23,399 nt of DNA. It comes from BS750m-G28 sp035527235 (GTDB taxonomy: Archaea; Thermoproteota; Bathyarchaeia; TCS64). Position numbers and translations under genes: made by a program. Within the stretch, counting starts at the first letter, position 1. Each line of letters starts with the position of its first letter. Positions 14,729-22,176 of the stretch are shown here, piece by piece. Location: contig DATLAV010000250.1 in the NCBI GenBank assembly GCA_035527235.1, positions 1-23,399 of the forward strand, written 5' to 3'. The notes under the pieces were generated by a model, which saw nothing but the letters and a program-made list of their open reading frames with translations, was not told where the DNA came from and searched no databases.

Positions 14729-15625
14729 CTACCTCCTCGCAGCCTCCACGGCCCTGGTCACGGCGTCCCTCGCCAGCGCCTGGGACGTCCTCTGCCTGTA
14801 CTCGGGCGGAGCCCTCCTCCAGCGCTCCCTGGGCTCTACGCAGGCGGCTATGAACTCCACTGCCTCATCCATCGCCTCGGCGTTAGGCTCCTTTCCTCTC
14901 AGAATTTCCTCGGCCATGACTCCCCTGATAGGCGCTGGACTGCATGCCCCGAGGGCGATGCTACAGTGGTCTACCTTCCCGTCCTTCAGTGTGATGACGG
15001 CGGCGACGTTGACGGTAGCGATGTCTAGTGTCGTCCAGCCTATCCTCTCAAAGGCGGAGCCAGCCCCCTCCGGGAGGGGGGGCACCGTGAACCCGGTGAC
15101 CAACTCGCCCCGCTCAAGCCATACCTCGCCCCTCCCGTTGAAGAACTCGGCGATGGGGTACTCCTTCGCCCCGCCCTTGCTGTAGACGTGGACCTTCGCA
15201 TCCACGGCCATCAGGGGCGTCGCCATGTCGGCGCTGGGGCTGGCGTTGCAGATGTTTCCCCCGATGGTCCCTAGGTTCCTCACTTGGACCGAGCCAACGC
15301 TCCTCGCGGCCTCGCTCAGGAGCGGTAGCTTCTCCTTGATCAGGGGTGAGAGCTCGATGGCCCGCAGCTTCGCCAGGGCTCCGATGTGGATCCCTTCGGG
15401 GGTCTCCTTGATGCAGGCGAGTTCGAGTATCCCCTTGATGTTGACTATGTGCTTGGGCTCGATCCTCCTCTGCTTCATGTGGGGGATGAGGTCGGTGCCC
15501 CCGGCAAGTACGTGGGCGTCCTCACCGTACTTCTCCAGGAGTTCCACGGCCTCGTCGAGGCTCTTAGGGGCGTGGTACTCAAACTGTATGGGCAGTATGT
15601 GGGTGTTTACCTTGTTGACGTGCAA
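14729..15625 (-). CDS. Molybdenum hydroxylase II, FAD-binding subunit
   Basis: This 298-aa flavoprotein subunit has LAGGTDLIPHM near residue 41 and TIGGNICNASPSADMATPL near 119-137, then GACSPAPIRG in the C-terminal domain. The TTG start at 15625 lies 3 nt after the stop of the large subunit gene. The family-conserved part begins at residue 13 (PIQFEYHAPKSL), so a later start cannot be excluded, but no ATG or GTG is available there. Confidence 0.92.
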   Translation of the reverse strand: MHVNKVNTHILPIQFEYHAPKSLDEAVELLEKYGEDAHVLAGGTDLIPHMKQRRIEPKHIVNIKGILELACIKETPEGIHIGALAKLRAIELSPLIKEKLPLLSEAARSVGSVQVRNLGTIGGNICNASPSADMATPLMAVDAKVHVYSKGGAKEYPIAEFFNGRGEVWLERGELVTGFTVPPLPEGAGSAFERIGWTTLDIATVNVAAVITLKDGKVDHCSIALGACSPAPIRGVMAEEILRGKEPNAEAMDEAVEFIAACVEPRERWRRAPPEYRQRTSQALARDAVTRAVEAARR

Positions 15626-15628
15626 CCT

Positions 15629-17971
15629 CTACCCCTCCTTCTCCTTGAGCGCTTCAAGTATCCTGATAGGCGTTATGGGGAGCTGGAAGAACCTGACACC
15701 CAAGGCGCTCTGGATGGCGTTAGCAATGGTCCCTGCGACCGGGTTAAGGGCTCCCTCGCCTATGCCCTTGGCCCCGAAGGGACCCGTGGGCTCGTAGGTG
15801 TCGGCGAAGAACACCGTCAGGTCCTCCAGGTCTAGGAGGTCACATGTCGTCGGGACCTTGTAGTTGGCGACGGAGCCCCCGTTCATGAGGTCCCCGCTCT
15901 CGAGGTCGTAGGGCGTGTCCTCGAGCACGGTCATGCCCCAGCCTTGGGCGAAACCCCCGTGCACTTGGCCGGCGGCCAGCAGAGGGTTGATGACCGTGCC
16001 GATGTCGGCGCCTGCGACTACCCTGAGGAGCTTCACCTTCCCCGTCCAGGTGTCCACCTCGACCTCGACGAAGTAGCCCGTGAAGTGGGGTGGGCAGCTG
16101 GGCTGCCTATAGCTCTCAAGGGCCGCCACGGTGCCCCAGTTCTTGTGCCTGGCGGTCTCGGCGATCTCCCTGTAGCTTACCTCCCTGCCCTCGATGCCCT
16201 CAGCGTAGACGAATGTGTCGCCGCTCTCCTCATCGTAGCGTATCTTAACGGCGTGAGGATAGGCGTCGAGTATCCTGCCGGCGAACTCCCGTATGCCCTC
16301 CTTCACCTTTCCGGCGACCTTGAGGGCGGCTCCTCCGCCGCTGTAGACCCCCCTGGAGGCGTGGGTACAGACGTCATAGATGGTGGTGCCCGTGTCTCCC
16401 TTGATGATGTTCACCTTCTCCAATGGGACTTCAAGCTCCTCTGCGACAATCTTCACGTGAGCCTCCTGGGTCCCGCAACCATGGTCCATTAGCGCTGAGA
16501 CGTAGTCGAACGTGCCATCCTCGTTCATCTTGAGCATGGCGCCGCCGAAGTCGACGATCGCGCTAGGCACCGGCGCTCCTGCGCTGCTCGTGTGATAGCC
16601 CCTTCCGACTCCCCAGCCCTTCCTGTACCTGCCGATCTGCTCCTCCGGCTTGGGGCGGTTGTACCAGTCGACCATCTCGGCGCCCTTTGTGAGTATCTCC
16701 TCGACGCCGCAGCTCTGGATTATTGACTTGACCGATGGCCCCTGACCCCAAAAGAGGTCTCCCTCGCCGATGTAGTTCTTCAGCCTGAAGTCGAGGGGAT
16801 CGACGCCTATCATGCCGGCGAGTTCGTCCATCATGGTCTCCACGACCCATGTCATCTGGGGGTTCCCGTAGCCCCTGAAGGCGCAGCTGGGAACCTTGTT
16901 GGTATAGACGGCCTTGCCCACGTAGTCCTTGTAGGGGAGCTTGTAGAGGCTCACCCACCAGCCGACGACGCACCCCAGCAGGGGGTAGGCCTGTATCTGG
17001 TGGGCTCCGATGTCGAGGTATGCCTCAAGGCGACCTCCAGCGAGAGTGCCGTCCTTGAACGCGCCCAGCTTGAGCTTGAATATCATCTGGTAGCTGCAGT
17101 GATCCCTCATGTCCTCCTCCCGGGTGTAGCTCAGCTTCACAGGGCGCCTAGCCTTCAATGCGAGGCCGACGGCAACGTTGGTCACCGGGTTCACGTGGAT
17201 GCTTGAGCCGAAGCTCCCGCCGAGGGCCACCTTGTATACCCTGATTTTCCCCATGGGTATGCCGTAGATCTCGTGGATGAGGAGCCTGGTGTTGTGGATG
17301 GTCTGGGTGGTGCTCCAGATACTCACCCCTCCGTCGGGCTCAGGCCTCACTACCACAGATTTGGGCTCAAGCTGGTTGTGATATCGACGGTTGGTGCGGT
17401 AAGTCCTCTCTATAACGAAGTCAGCCGCCTCCAGACTCGACGGGTCACCCTCGGTGATCTCCAGCTGGCAGCCGATGTTGTTCTCGACGTCCAGGAGGTC
17501 CTCGTCTAGGTAGATCTGGTCATGGATCGCCTCAGCGTCGGGCTTCATGGCGTCGAGGGCGTCAAAGGACGCACCCAGGACCTCGTACTCGACCCCGATG
17601 GCCTCCAGGGCCCTTTGGGCCTCCTCCTCGGACTCCGCGGCGACGGCGCCGATGGGCTCCCCGACGTAGTGCCCCTTCTCCGCCAGAACCTTCCAGTCCT
17701 TGTACGTTGAGGAGGGGATGCTCACGAGCCTGGGGCAGTACTTGACGTCTGGTATCTCGCCCGGTGTGAGGGTGACGGCCCCCATCGCATCGGCCTTGCT
17801 CACGTCTATGAACTTGACCTTCGCATGGGCGTGGGGGCTCTTCAGGATCCGTCCGTACAGCATGTTGGGGAACGAGATGTCCGAGGCGTAGACCTCGCGT
17901 CCGGTGACCTTCGCGACGCCGTCCTTCCGAGCCGTGTCCTTGCCGATTACCCTATAACCTTGCTGCCTCAA
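15629..17971 (-). CDS. Molybdenum hydroxylase II, molybdopterin-binding large subunit
   Basis: This 780-aa catalytic subunit has the same fold as the large subunit at 9240 but differs at the active site. Residues 251-257 read GGSFGSS instead of GGAFGGK. The Mo-loop is AFRGYGNPQ (364-372), in the normal form. The GQG motif is DHGCGT with Cys499 in place of the Gln that contacts the Mo ligand in bovine xanthine oxidase. GPFGAKGIGEGAL keeps the catalytic Glu (about 739). It is not CODH form I. The start is TTG 17971; no better start exists. It heads an operon of large, FAD and 2Fe-2S subunits and mocA. Different active-site loops imply a different substrate from hydroxylase I. Confidence 0.92.
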   Translation of the reverse strand: MRQQGYRVIGKDTARKDGVAKVTGREVYASDISFPNMLYGRILKSPHAHAKVKFIDVSKADAMGAVTLTPGEIPDVKYCPRLVSIPSSTYKDWKVLAEKGHYVGEPIGAVAAESEEEAQRALEAIGVEYEVLGASFDALDAMKPDAEAIHDQIYLDEDLLDVENNIGCQLEITEGDPSSLEAADFVIERTYRTNRRYHNQLEPKSVVVRPEPDGGVSIWSTTQTIHNTRLLIHEIYGIPMGKIRVYKVALGGSFGSSIHVNPVTNVAVGLALKARRPVKLSYTREEDMRDHCSYQMIFKLKLGAFKDGTLAGGRLEAYLDIGAHQIQAYPLLGCVVGWWVSLYKLPYKDYVGKAVYTNKVPSCAFRGYGNPQMTWVVETMMDELAGMIGVDPLDFRLKNYIGEGDLFWGQGPSVKSIIQSCGVEEILTKGAEMVDWYNRPKPEEQIGRYRKGWGVGRGYHTSSAGAPVPSAIVDFGGAMLKMNEDGTFDYVSALMDHGCGTQEAHVKIVAEELEVPLEKVNIIKGDTGTTIYDVCTHASRGVYSGGGAALKVAGKVKEGIREFAGRILDAYPHAVKIRYDEESGDTFVYAEGIEGREVSYREIAETARHKNWGTVAALESYRQPSCPPHFTGYFVEVEVDTWTGKVKLLRVVAGADIGTVINPLLAAGQVHGGFAQGWGMTVLEDTPYDLESGDLMNGGSVANYKVPTTCDLLDLEDLTVFFADTYEPTGPFGAKGIGEGALNPVAGTIANAIQSALGVRFFQLPITPIRILEALKEKEG

Positions 17972-18000
17972 ACCGAATCAGTAAAACTCTGTCCTAGTAC

Positions 18001-18012
18001 TTCATATTGATA
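18001..18012 (-). promoter_or_regulatory. Possible TATA-like box of hydroxylase II operon
   Basis: On the minus strand this reads as part of GATATCAATATGAA, centred about 35 nt before TTG 17971. The 148-nt gap to the divergent gene at 18120 also holds the palindrome CCCCGGGG at 18024-18031. The call is tentative. Confidence 0.3.
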
Positions 18013-18119
18013 TCGCGTAAACTCCCCGGGGCAACTCTTTCCTGACCCTAATCTCAGACCCCTTGAAGGCTTCGAGAAAGATTAAAAGGGAGTCCGGTGG
18101 ATTATTCGCTGATTCACAG

Positions 18120-18506
18120 ATGCCGCCTGTTGACAGTGAGCTTGAGAAACTCAAGAGACGGAAGATGCTGGAGCTCCAGAGGAGGCTTCTCTCCGAGCAG
18201 CAGAAGGCTGAGGAACCGCCTGAACCCGAGGTGGAGACCCCTGAGAGCATCCTCAACCGCTACTTCGCGGGCCGGGCGTGGGAGGTCCTGCGGGCGGCGA
18301 GAACTCAGTTCCCCACCGTAATGCCAGGAGTAGAGGAGGCACTCGTCGACGCCATGAGGGCAGGGAAGATCAGGGACAAGATAGATGGCGAGAGCCTGTT
18401 CCAGTTCCTGCATCAGGTCGGCCTCCCCGTGAGGCTTCACACGTCCATCAAGTACAAGGATCACGGGGAGCTCAAGACCATCGGCCAGTTGATCAAGGAG
18501 AAGTAG
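18120..18506 (+). CDS. PDCD5-like archaeal DNA-binding protein
   Basis: From ATG 18120 the protein has 128 aa. The N-terminus (ELEKLKRRKMLELQRRLL) matches the charged helix that opens PDCD5/COG2118 proteins, and the core (ILNRYFAGRAWEVLRAARTQ, then DAMRAGKIRDKIDGESL) fits the PDCD5 three-helix domain, which binds double-stranded DNA. The last 30 residues (KYKDHGELKTIGQLIKEK) extend beyond the usual end. A TATA-like ATTAAAAG (18081-18088) lies about 35 nt upstream; an in-frame TTG at 18063 would lie upstream of that box and is rejected. It is divergent from hydroxylase II. Confidence 0.6.
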   Translation: MPPVDSELEKLKRRKMLELQRRLLSEQQKAEEPPEPEVETPESILNRYFAGRAWEVLRAARTQFPTVMPGVEEALVDAMRAGKIRDKIDGESLFQFLHQVGLPVRLHTSIKYKDHGELKTIGQLIKEK

Positions 18507-18508
18507 TC

Positions 18509-18527
18509 GCTCTCATTTGTTGAGAGC
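18509..18527 (+). terminator. Hairpin after the PDCD5-like gene
   Basis: GCTCTCA (18509-18515) and TGAGAGC (18521-18527) form a perfect 7-bp stem with a 5-nt loop, starting 2 nt after the stop codon. No T run follows directly; the nearest is TTTTT at about 18556-18560. It may be a terminator or an mRNA 3' stabilising stem. Confidence 0.4.
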
Positions 18528-18549
18528 AACCTCCAGCATTTACGGGTGG

Positions 18550-18563
18550 CAACTGTTTTTATC
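18550..18563 (+). promoter_or_regulatory. TATA-like element upstream of creatininase gene
   Basis: AACTGTTTTTATCC resembles the element at 23290-23302 closely and the one at 7763-7775 partly. It would start transcripts near 18584, leaving a leader of about 120 nt before ATG 18707. Confidence 0.35.
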
Positions 18564-18581
18564 CCGTTGTCGAGAAGATTT

Positions 18582-18604
18582 ATTCTGAACTTTTCAATCA
18601 GAAT
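18582..18604. promoter_or_regulatory. Dyad ATTCTGA-N9-TCAGAAT, possible operator
   Basis: A perfect 7-bp inverted repeat with a 9-nt spacer sits where transcription from the element at 18550 would begin. It could be a repressor site for the amidohydrolase gene or an mRNA hairpin. Confidence 0.4.
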
Positions 18605-18706
18605 TGTATTACGAATTAGTTCCATTGCACTGGAAAAGTGGGGAATGTCAGCGATTTCTTCCCTTTCCTTCGAAAGATTGAAATCGAGAACGGTCGAGGA
18701 ACACCC

Positions 18707-19522
18707 ATGGTCGAGTTATCAGATCTGACGTGGCCAGAGGCCGAGGAGAAGTTCAAGGACCAGCTGGCCCTCATACCCATAGGCTCCATGGAGCAGCACG
18801 GGCGCCACCTCGGCGTCGGCGCCGACTGGATCCAGGCTTGGAACATAGCTAAGAGGGTGGGGGAGAGGACCGGTGTGCTGGTCCTCCCCGTGATGCCCTA
18901 CGGGGTCTCGGGCCACCACAAGGAGTTCCCAGGCACGATTACCCTCATGCCCGAGACACTGCAGGAGGTAGTCTACGAGATGCTGGAGAGCCTGGACCGC
19001 TACGGGGTGAGCCGTGTCGTCTTCATGAACGGTCACGGCGGTAACCTGGGCGCCATCACCGCCGCCGCAAAGGAGGCTAGGGACGACTTTGGGACGATCT
19101 GCGCCATCTGCCAGTGGTGGGACATCCTGGCGAAGAAGGACCTCTGGGGCCACCCCGCCGAGGAGCACGCCGGGTACGCGGAGACGGCGTTCATGCTCGC
19201 ATCCAGACCTGAGGCGGTCAGGCTGGAGAAGGCAGTGCTCACTCCGACGAGGCAGACCGACGAGGACATCCAGCTCATGAGGGCTGGGCTCGCCAGGTTC
19301 GAGGACGGCGTCGTCAGGATCCCCCTGAGCACTATCGATGTCTCTGACACTGGCTCCATGACGGAGGCTCACCCTGACGACGTCCCTGGCACCGCTGACT
19401 ACTCCGTGATCACCCCTGAATTCGCCGAGGGGCTCATGGAGGAGGTTGTCGACTGGCTTAGCAGGTTCATGGCGGAGTTCGCCGAGTTCGATGTCAAGCG
19501 GCTCCCTCTCAGCAAGGGTTAG
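18707..19522 (+). CDS. Creatininase-family metal-dependent amidohydrolase
   Basis: From ATG 18707 the protein has 271 aa and aligns from its first residues with the family; the longer frame from GTG 18638 adds only an unconvincing tail. Metal-site motifs are GSMEQHGRHL (E29, H31), GVGAD with D40, NGHGGN, and EEHAGYAETA, plus the family C-terminal half. The family hydrolyses creatinine, related cyclic amides or, as ArfB in archaea, the formylamino group of a riboflavin/F420 precursor. The neighbourhood of purine enzymes would suit an N-heterocycle-derived amide, while ArfB is the housekeeping alternative. A TTTTTTT run at 19537-19543 follows the stop. Confidence 0.9.
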   Translation: MVELSDLTWPEAEEKFKDQLALIPIGSMEQHGRHLGVGADWIQAWNIAKRVGERTGVLVLPVMPYGVSGHHKEFPGTITLMPETLQEVVYEMLESLDRYGVSRVVFMNGHGGNLGAITAAAKEARDDFGTICAICQWWDILAKKDLWGHPAEEHAGYAETAFMLASRPEAVRLEKAVLTPTRQTDEDIQLMRAGLARFEDGVVRIPLSTIDVSDTGSMTEAHPDDVPGTADYSVITPEFAEGLMEEVVDWLSRFMAEFAEFDVKRLPLSKG

Positions 19523-19536
19523 TTGGGCCAGATCAA

Positions 19537-19543
19537 TTTTTTT
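19537..19543 (+). terminator. T-run terminator after creatininase-family gene
   Basis: Seven T in a row, then CC and TTT, starting 15 nt after the TAG. U-rich tracts without hairpins are normal archaeal terminators. Confidence 0.55.
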
Positions 19544-19551
19544 CCTTTACC

Positions 19552-19986
19552 TCAGGTGCCCAGGTTGCTTTGATAGTTTAGGAAAGCGACCGTCAGGTAC
19601 ACCAGGCCCAGGATCGCCAGGGTTCTCCGTCTCCCCTGCAGATCCCCGTCGGTGATCCACTTGGGCAGGAAGGTGACTATCGTGTAGATGGCCACCGCTA
19701 CGGGTATCATCACCACCATTATCGGGAAGGTGTAGAGGAGAGCGTTCCCGGAGCAGACTATCTCGACGAAGAAGGCGCCCGCAATCATCGCGTAGAAGAT
19801 CCGCTTGTCATTCCATCCCCTTGTGTAGATTAGGTTGGCGAAGACGAGGGGGTAGCCGATGTAGAACGCCCAGATGAGGGGCATGTGCTCCAGCCATCTC
19901 TGGAAATCCGGGTTGAAGGCCGTGGTGAAGTCTACGATGACCCAGGTCAGGATCCCGGTGAAAAGGTACCTCTTGAAGCCGTCCAT
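19552..19986 (-). CDS. Small multi-pass membrane protein of unknown function
   Basis: This 144-aa protein has four or five hydrophobic helices (about residues 7-24, 35-55, 63-80, 84-108 and 122-138) with a polar loop WITDGDLQGRRRT before the last. I recognise no family. It is preceded by a TATA-like TATTTAA (20025-20031, palindromic-like TTAAATA on this strand) about 40 nt upstream of the ATG. It is transcribed in the same direction as the SAH hydrolase gene but is probably a separate unit. Confidence 0.75.
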   Translation of the reverse strand: MDGFKRYLFTGILTWVIVDFTTAFNPDFQRWLEHMPLIWAFYIGYPLVFANLIYTRGWNDKRIFYAMIAGAFFVEIVCSGNALLYTFPIMVVMIPVAVAIYTIVTFLPKWITDGDLQGRRRTLAILGLVYLTVAFLNYQSNLGT

Positions 19987-20024
19987 GTCGGAGGGAACCA
20001 GCGGATACCACTACTCCCAACGCG

Positions 20025-20031
20025 TATTTAA
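20025..20031 (-). promoter_or_regulatory. TATA-like box of the small membrane protein gene
   Basis: TTAAATA on the minus strand is centred 42 nt before the ATG at 19986, which predicts a leader of roughly 15 nt. Confidence 0.45.
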
Positions 20032-20059
20032 TGTGAAAAAGCAGACTACGCTTTAAATA

Positions 20060-20066
20060 GAAAAAG
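20060..20066 (-). terminator. T-rich terminator after SAH hydrolase
   Basis: The minus strand reads CTTTTTC about 13 nt after the SAH hydrolase stop codon, suitable for an archaeal U-tract terminator, just before the next promoter. Confidence 0.4.
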
Positions 20067-20078
20067 AGATGAGGGGAC

Positions 20079-21335
20079 CTAGACGGTCCCTTCCTTCCAG
20101 GAGCGGAGGTACTCCTCCTGCCTCTTGGTCAGCGAGTCGATCTCGATGCCCATCCCCCGCAGCTTGAGCAGGGCGACGGTCTCGTCGATCGTCGTCGGCA
20201 CGTCGTAGACCTTGGGCTCCATCCTCTCTCCCTTCCAGAGCCACTCGGCGACGAGAGCCTGGTCGGAGAAGCTCATGTCCATCACCTCGCTGGGGTGCCC
20301 CTCGGCAGCGGCGAGGTTGACGAGCCGCCCCTCGGCCAGCAGGTAGAGCTTGCGTCCGTCCTTGGTAGGGTACTCGTCGAGGCTGTCCCTGAGCCTCCTC
20401 TTGCCCGTGGACATCTCCTCGAGGGCGGGGATGTTGATCTCCACGTTGAAGTGGCCAGAGTTGGCCATGATGGCGCCGCTCTTCATCGACTTCATGTGAC
20501 TGCCGTCGATGACGTTGATGTCCCCCGTGCTCGTCACGAAGATGTCGCCGACCTTCGCGGCCTTCGCCATGGTCGTCACCCTGAAGCCGTCCATCACCGC
20601 CTCAAGCGCCCTGATGGGGTTCACCTCCGTCACGATGACATTGGCGCCCATCCCCCGGGCCCTCGTGGCGATCCCCCTGGCGCACCAGCCGTAGCCGCCG
20701 ACGACGAAGGTCTTCCCGGCGAGTAGCACGGCGGTCGCCCGCAGTATACCGTCGATAGTGCTCTGCCCGGTGCCGTACCTGTTGTCGAAGAGGTGCTTGG
20801 TGTCTGTATCGTTGACGGCGATGATTGGGTACCGCAGGGCTCCGTCGGCCTCCATCGCCCTCAGCCTGATAACCCCAGTCGTCGTCTCCTCGGAGCCCGC
20901 TTTGACGCCGTCAAGGAGCTCCGTCCGGCTGGAGTGTATCGTGTTGACCAGGTCAGCCCCGTCGTCCATCGTGAGCACGGGCCTGTGGTCCAGGACCTTG
21001 TTGACGCACCAGTAGTACTCGTCGGTGGTCTGCTCCCTCCAAGCGTAGACTGGCGTCCCCGTGCTCGCCAGGGCCGCCACTACGGCATCCTGCGTCGAAA
21101 GGGGATTCGAGGCGCAGAGGATCACCTTGGCGCCCCCGGCCTCGAGGGTCCGCACTAGGACAGCGGTCTCCTTCGTGTCGTGGAGGCATGCGCCGACCGT
21201 GGCTCCCTCTAGGGGCCTCTCCTTCTCGAAGCGCTCCCTGATGAGGGCGAGGACGGGCATGTGGGCCTGGGCCCACTCGATGAGAAGCTCGCCCTTGTCG
21301 GCCAGATCTATATCCTTTATCTTGAAGTCTGGCAA
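20079..21335 (-). CDS. ahcY: S-adenosylhomocysteine (or S-inosylhomocysteine) hydrolase
   Basis: This 418-aa NAD-dependent enzyme splits S-adenosylhomocysteine, the product of methyl transfer, into adenosine and homocysteine. Marks are ACLHDTKETAVLVRTL (49-64), NPLSTQDAVVAALA (77-90), TTDEYYWC (103-110), NDTDTKHLFDNRYGTGQS (175-192), the NAD-binding GGYGWCARGIA (213-223) and the HFNVEI loop. It is the shorter archaeal type without the C-terminal K-Y extension. In methanogens related enzymes prefer the deaminated S-inosylhomocysteine, which is worth noting as an ADA-family deaminase lies in the window. The TTG start at 21335 is preceded by GGTGA and by CTTATACCC (21362-21370). Confidence 0.95.
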   Translation of the reverse strand: MPDFKIKDIDLADKGELLIEWAQAHMPVLALIRERFEKERPLEGATVGACLHDTKETAVLVRTLEAGGAKVILCASNPLSTQDAVVAALASTGTPVYAWREQTTDEYYWCVNKVLDHRPVLTMDDGADLVNTIHSSRTELLDGVKAGSEETTTGVIRLRAMEADGALRYPIIAVNDTDTKHLFDNRYGTGQSTIDGILRATAVLLAGKTFVVGGYGWCARGIATRARGMGANVIVTEVNPIRALEAVMDGFRVTTMAKAAKVGDIFVTSTGDINVIDGSHMKSMKSGAIMANSGHFNVEINIPALEEMSTGKRRLRDSLDEYPTKDGRKLYLLAEGRLVNLAAAEGHPSEVMDMSFSDQALVAEWLWKGERMEPKVYDVPTTIDETVALLKLRGMGIEIDSLTKRQEEYLRSWKEGTV

Positions 21336-21360
21336 AATTTCACCGAAAGAATTAGACGCC

Positions 21361-21371
21361 AGGGGTATAAG
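21361..21371 (-). promoter_or_regulatory. TATA-like box of SAH hydrolase
   Basis: CTTATACCCC on the minus strand is centred about 31 nt before TTG 21335 and lies in the 48-nt gap after DUF424, so the hydrolase may have its own promoter. Confidence 0.45.
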
Positions 21372-21383
21372 GAAGTTGTCCTG

Positions 21384-21683
21384 TCAGAAGTGTACTATCT
21401 GGGCGTGGGGGACGTCCCCCAGGTAGATGACCCCCGCCTCCTGGACCAGGTCGCACTCGATGGCCGCCTTCACGATCTTCTTACCGACGATGTTGCAGAT
21501 GGAGGCCTTGCTCATCGCCTCGATGGCCTCCTCGAGCTCGGCGGGTGCTCCCCCGTAGAACTTCTCGTTTACCTCGAAGGGGACGCGCCCTCCCTCGAGG
21601 GTCCTGCCCAGGAGCTCGTAGTCGCAGACGGCGACGAGAGTCTCCCTGCCGCTCCTGATGGTCTTGACGTAGACCTCGACCAT
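21384..21683 (-). CDS. DUF424 family protein
   Basis: From ATG 21683 this gives 99 aa; the frame upstream is only antisense-like low-complexity sequence overlapping aIF2-beta, so the short start is chosen. Features such as VYVKTIRSGRETLVAVCD, EVNEKFYGG and ASICNIVGKKIVKAAIECDL are typical of DUF424, an archaeal family of unknown function commonly next to the aIF2-beta gene. It lies 7 nt after the aIF2-beta stop and is surely co-transcribed, which suggests a link to translation. Confidence 0.88.
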   Translation of the reverse strand: MVEVYVKTIRSGRETLVAVCDYELLGRTLEGGRVPFEVNEKFYGGAPAELEEAIEAMSKASICNIVGKKIVKAAIECDLVQEAGVIYLGDVPHAQIVHF

Positions 21684-21690
21684 GCCTCTA

Positions 21691-22101
21691 TCACTTGCTG
21701 CCGATCGAGGACTTGGCGCCGCAGGCCTCACACTGGAGGAACCAGAGCCGCCTCTCCCTGACGAGCTTGGTGTCGGGCCTCTTGCAGACTGGGCAGATGA
21801 CGTACCTGTTGGTGTAGACCTCGAGTAGGTTCCGGATCGAGTCCTCCCTGAACCTGCCCTGGAAGACCGCGCGCGTGCTGTCGAAGTTGGCAAGGGTCGC
21901 CATCTCCCCGGAGAGGAACTTGAGTAGGTGCTCGGGGTCCCTCCTCAGCTCGTCGGCGATCTCCTTGAAGTTGACGATGACGCTCCGCCTCCCCGCACTC
22001 CTCAGGATGGGCCTGGGCACGGTGAACCTCTCATAGGATTCGAACTGCTCCGGGAGGTTCGCGTAGGCCCTATCCAGCAGCGTCTTGTAGTCCTTCTCCA
22101 T
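21691..22101 (-). CDS. eif2b: Translation initiation factor aIF2, beta subunit
   Basis: aIF2-beta is part of the heterotrimer that brings initiator Met-tRNA to the small ribosomal subunit. From ATG 22101 it is 136 aa, the normal archaeal length; a GTG at 22110 is in frame but GTGAGG just upstream of 22101 serves as ribosome binding site. The N-terminal helix (MEKDYKTLLDRAYANLP), the central domain (VIVNFKEIADELRRDPEHLL, then the RAVFQGRF stretch) and a C-terminal zinc ribbon with C103, C106, C124 and C127 are all present. Confidence 0.95.
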   Translation of the reverse strand: MEKDYKTLLDRAYANLPEQFESYERFTVPRPILRSAGRRSVIVNFKEIADELRRDPEHLLKFLSGEMATLANFDSTRAVFQGRFREDSIRNLLEVYTNRYVICPVCKRPDTKLVRERRLWFLQCEACGAKSSIGSK

Positions 22102-22129
22102 CAGCCTCACTACCTGTATGTCGCTCCAT

Positions 22130-22138
22130 CAATATAGC
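22130..22138 (-). promoter_or_regulatory. TATA-like box of the aIF2-beta/DUF424 unit
   Basis: GGCTATATT on the minus strand is centred about 33 nt before ATG 22101, predicting a leader of a few bases that contains the GTGAGG ribosome binding site. Confidence 0.55.
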
Positions 22139-22176
22139 CCAATCGCTGGAGCACCATCTACCACGGGCGGCGCGCT

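Noticed and set aside
18638..18706. GTG start for the creatininase-family gene 23 codons upstream
   Set aside because: The added residues do not resemble the family, and the protein from ATG 18707 already starts at the normal place.
22102..22176. tRNA or other structured RNA gene in the short gaps
   Set aside because: I looked through all intergenic stretches for tRNA arms, GGTTCGAATCC-like loops and CRISPR-type repeats and found none.
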